Of a DNA stretch of 64,000 bases, positions 62,612 to 64,000 are shown piece after piece. Under the pieces are notes generated by a model, which made no database searches, was not told the DNA's origin, and saw nothing but the letters and a program-made list of their open reading frames with translations. Origin of the DNA: Polyangiaceae bacterium (lineage in GTDB: Bacteria > Myxococcota_A > Polyangia > Polyangiales > Polyangiaceae); assembly GCA_041389725.1 (NCBI GenBank), contig JAWKRG010000005.1:1-64000 (forward strand). The letters are read 5' to 3'. Each line of letters starts with the position of its first letter. The stretch's first letter is position 1. A program made the translations under genes and the position numbers.

Positions 62612-64000
62612 GACAGCGCTCCGGCGTCGACCGTGTTGCCCTCACATGATTGCGCCCCGTCTGGCCAGGCCAGTATGATGGAAATATCCCCACCTTCGCC
62701 GCCCTGAAGTGTGTAGTCGAAGCCCTCATTGTTGTCATCCAGTGACTGCGAAGCCCAGTAGTATTCGTTGGTGGAATTGTTGAAGAGGAACAGGTCGAAG
62801 TCGATGGCGACGGCACCTGGGGCCGATCCCGTAACACCCGGGACACAACCGTCCCAAGACCATGTGGCTCGCACGCGAGCGCCGTCAGGCAGAGGAATCT
62901 GGACAAGAGCAGCCCACTTCCTGCCGGAGCCAGGTCCGGGTGCGTAGCCAAACGACTTCGCGCCCGAGTGGGGCATGGCCTGGGTTTCACCGGGTGGGTT
63001 CCACCCGTTCTGATACTGAGCCTCTCCGCCGGGCATTGGACCGTTGTCCTGGGTGAGGTCGACCCCACCGCCGACTAGCCCGATATTTCCGTAGGTTCCG
63101 TTGGGGACACAGCTGAGCGCGAGGAGATCCGCGAGCACGACGCCAGCGCCGTCCGTAAGATCGACGTTCGGCCGAGGCGTGCTGTACGCCGGCCCCTCCA
63201 CGTTCAGTAGCGCCCACGTTCGAAAGTGCGCGCGCATCACTCGCTGATCCAACGGGAAGGGGAAATGCTGCTGACAACGTTCCTTGAATAGGCTCACCAT
63301 GCTCGTTACGACAGGTGCTGCGAAGCTTGTGCCGATGCTCTTTGACCATGCTGTGGCCCCCGAAGCAGGGATGGCCGTGCACGGCGCAGAGGCAACGTAG
63401 TTGCAGCCCGGGTCTCTCCCGCCGCCGAACGCGACCACATCCGGCTCTTCCCTATCAGAGGAGGTCGGATGCGTGGGATTGTGGAAGCTGCTCTTGCATG
63501 AGAGGTCTCCATCAGAATCTATGCTCCCAACGCAGATGCTGTTCAGCGAGAATGGACATGCGGGATCTTCGACCCCAAAGCAATCTCGGTTGCCCGCCGC
63601 CTTGACGATGGTAGTACCGTAGTAGCGTGAGTAGAAGTCCTGGGTAATCCCTTCCCAGCCGCTCGCGACTTGCTCAGTGCACATTTCGCCACCCAGGCAT
63701 CCGTAGCTCTCGTTCACCGTTGGAACGTCGTGGTCAGCCACCATCCAATGATACGCAGAAACCGTGCCCCACGGGGAGCACGCGGTGTCATCTTGCTGGT
63801 CGAATGGGTGCGGCCCGGTGGGCACGCCAACGTTTGGATAGAATAGCTGCGCTAGTCCCGCACCGCGGTTGCCCATGGTGTTGTTCGGCGATATGACGCT
63901 TGCCACTCGTGCCGCGTGGGCACTGTAGCATCCTGTCGGACTCGGCTGTTGATGGACTACGGGGTAGGCGAACGCCTCGTGATTGTCTTGTATTTCGCAT
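62593..64000 (-). CDS. Subtilisin-like (S8) serine protease, 5' end outside the window
   Basis: The frame is open to the window end, so the true start and the catalytic Asp lie beyond. Present are the catalytic His in YSAHAARVASVI, the oxyanion Asn in IVKAAGNRDC and the catalytic Ser in IGTSFAAPVVTS. A C-terminal extension of about 160 residues is beta-rich (IPLPDGARVRATWSWDG, AIDFDLFLFNNSTN) and looks like a P-domain or proprotein-convertase-like tail. The whole is probably secreted. Codon use is like its neighbours. It overlaps two small lipoprotein genes on the same strand. Confidence 0.85.
   Translation of the reverse strand, partial: CEIQDNHEAFAYPVVHQQPSPTGCYSAHAARVASVISPNNTMGNRGAGLAQLFYPNVGVPTGPHPFDQQDDTACSPWGTVSAYHWMVADHDVPTVNESYGCLGGEMCTEQVASGWEGITQDFYSRYYGTTIVKAAGNRDCFGVEDPACPFSLNSICVGSIDSDGDLSCKSSFHNPTHPTSSDREEPDVVAFGGGRDPGCNYVASAPCTAIPASGATAWSKSIGTSFAAPVVTSMVSLFKERCQQHFPFPLDQRVMRAHFRTWALLNVEGPAYSTPRPNVDLTDGAGVVLADLLALSCVPNGTYGNIGLVGGGVDLTQDNGPMPGGEAQYQNGWNPPGETQAMPHSGAKSFGYAPGPGSGRKWAALVQIPLPDGARVRATWSWDGCVPGVTGSAPGAVAIDFDLFLFNNSTNEYYWASQSLDDNNEGFDYTLQGGEGGDISIILAWPDGAQSCEGNTVDAGALSWLALW

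Overview
The window comes from a large, GC-rich genome, most likely a myxobacterium (Myxococcota, Polyangiales or Sorangium-like). The reasons are very high third-position GC, many lipoproteins with Gly/Ser/Thr-rich linkers after the lipobox Cys, a Ser/Thr kinase fused to other signalling domains, secreted eukaryote-like modules (Kazal-like, VWC-like, pepsin-like, PNGase F-like, tectonin-like), and sphingolipid-type glycosyltransfer. About 24 of roughly 58 genes encode predicted lipoproteins. No rRNA, tRNA, CRISPR array or phage was seen.

Region by region. 1-5.1 kb: lipoproteins (cut-off Kazal-like gene, DUF4874/DUF4832-like protein, a coupled three-gene run, a Cys-rich protein). 5.1-11 kb: an epimerase-like enzyme, an exported triple-repeat protein, then a convergent pair of N-glycan enzymes, a GH92 alpha-mannosidase and a PNGase F-type amidase. 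11-14 kb: zinc ribbon-kinase-ATPase-receiver signalling protein. 14.2-23.1 kb: surface proteins, including RCC1-like and six-bladed propellers that each carry twelve copies of a 21-bp repeat, and a pepsin-like protease. 23.3-31.4 kb: AlkD-like DNA repair protein, beta-barrel plus AraC regulator, Gly-repeat membrane protein, GH57-like enzyme with coupled lipoprotein, and an AbiEii-like nucleotidyltransferase pair. 31.4-32.6 kb: a thioredoxin-fold peroxiredoxin whose catalytic Cys codon is an in-frame TGA (probable selenoprotein) and a membrane protein.

32.9-39.3 kb is an envelope lipid/glycan region: GtrA, a GT21 ceramide-glucosyltransferase-like enzyme, TerB, a GPI-ethanolamine-phosphate-transferase-like protein, a CPBP protease and a UbiA-family prenyltransferase. 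39.5-45 kb: LigA, a lipoprotein, an FAH-family enzyme and a FadL-type porin. 45.2-52 kb: more lipoproteins and a probable rearrangement scar near 46.68 kb. 52-58.6 kb is mostly housekeeping or regulatory: AraC/GyrI-like regulator, CinA, ThpR, a degenerate GGDEF protein and ClpB. 58.9-64 kb: an unusual palindromic/tandem repeat block, two exported proteins, an IS21 remnant, and an operon of a subtilisin-like protease (cut by the window end) followed by two tandemly duplicated Cys-rich lipoproteins.

The most interesting observation is the candidate selenocysteine peroxiredoxin at 31402-31863. Others worth checking are the N-glycan enzyme pair, the GPI-transferase-like protein beside GtrA/GT21/UbiA, the protease-lipoprotein operon and several non-coding repeat blocks. 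Functions were assigned from motifs read by eye; no database search was run.
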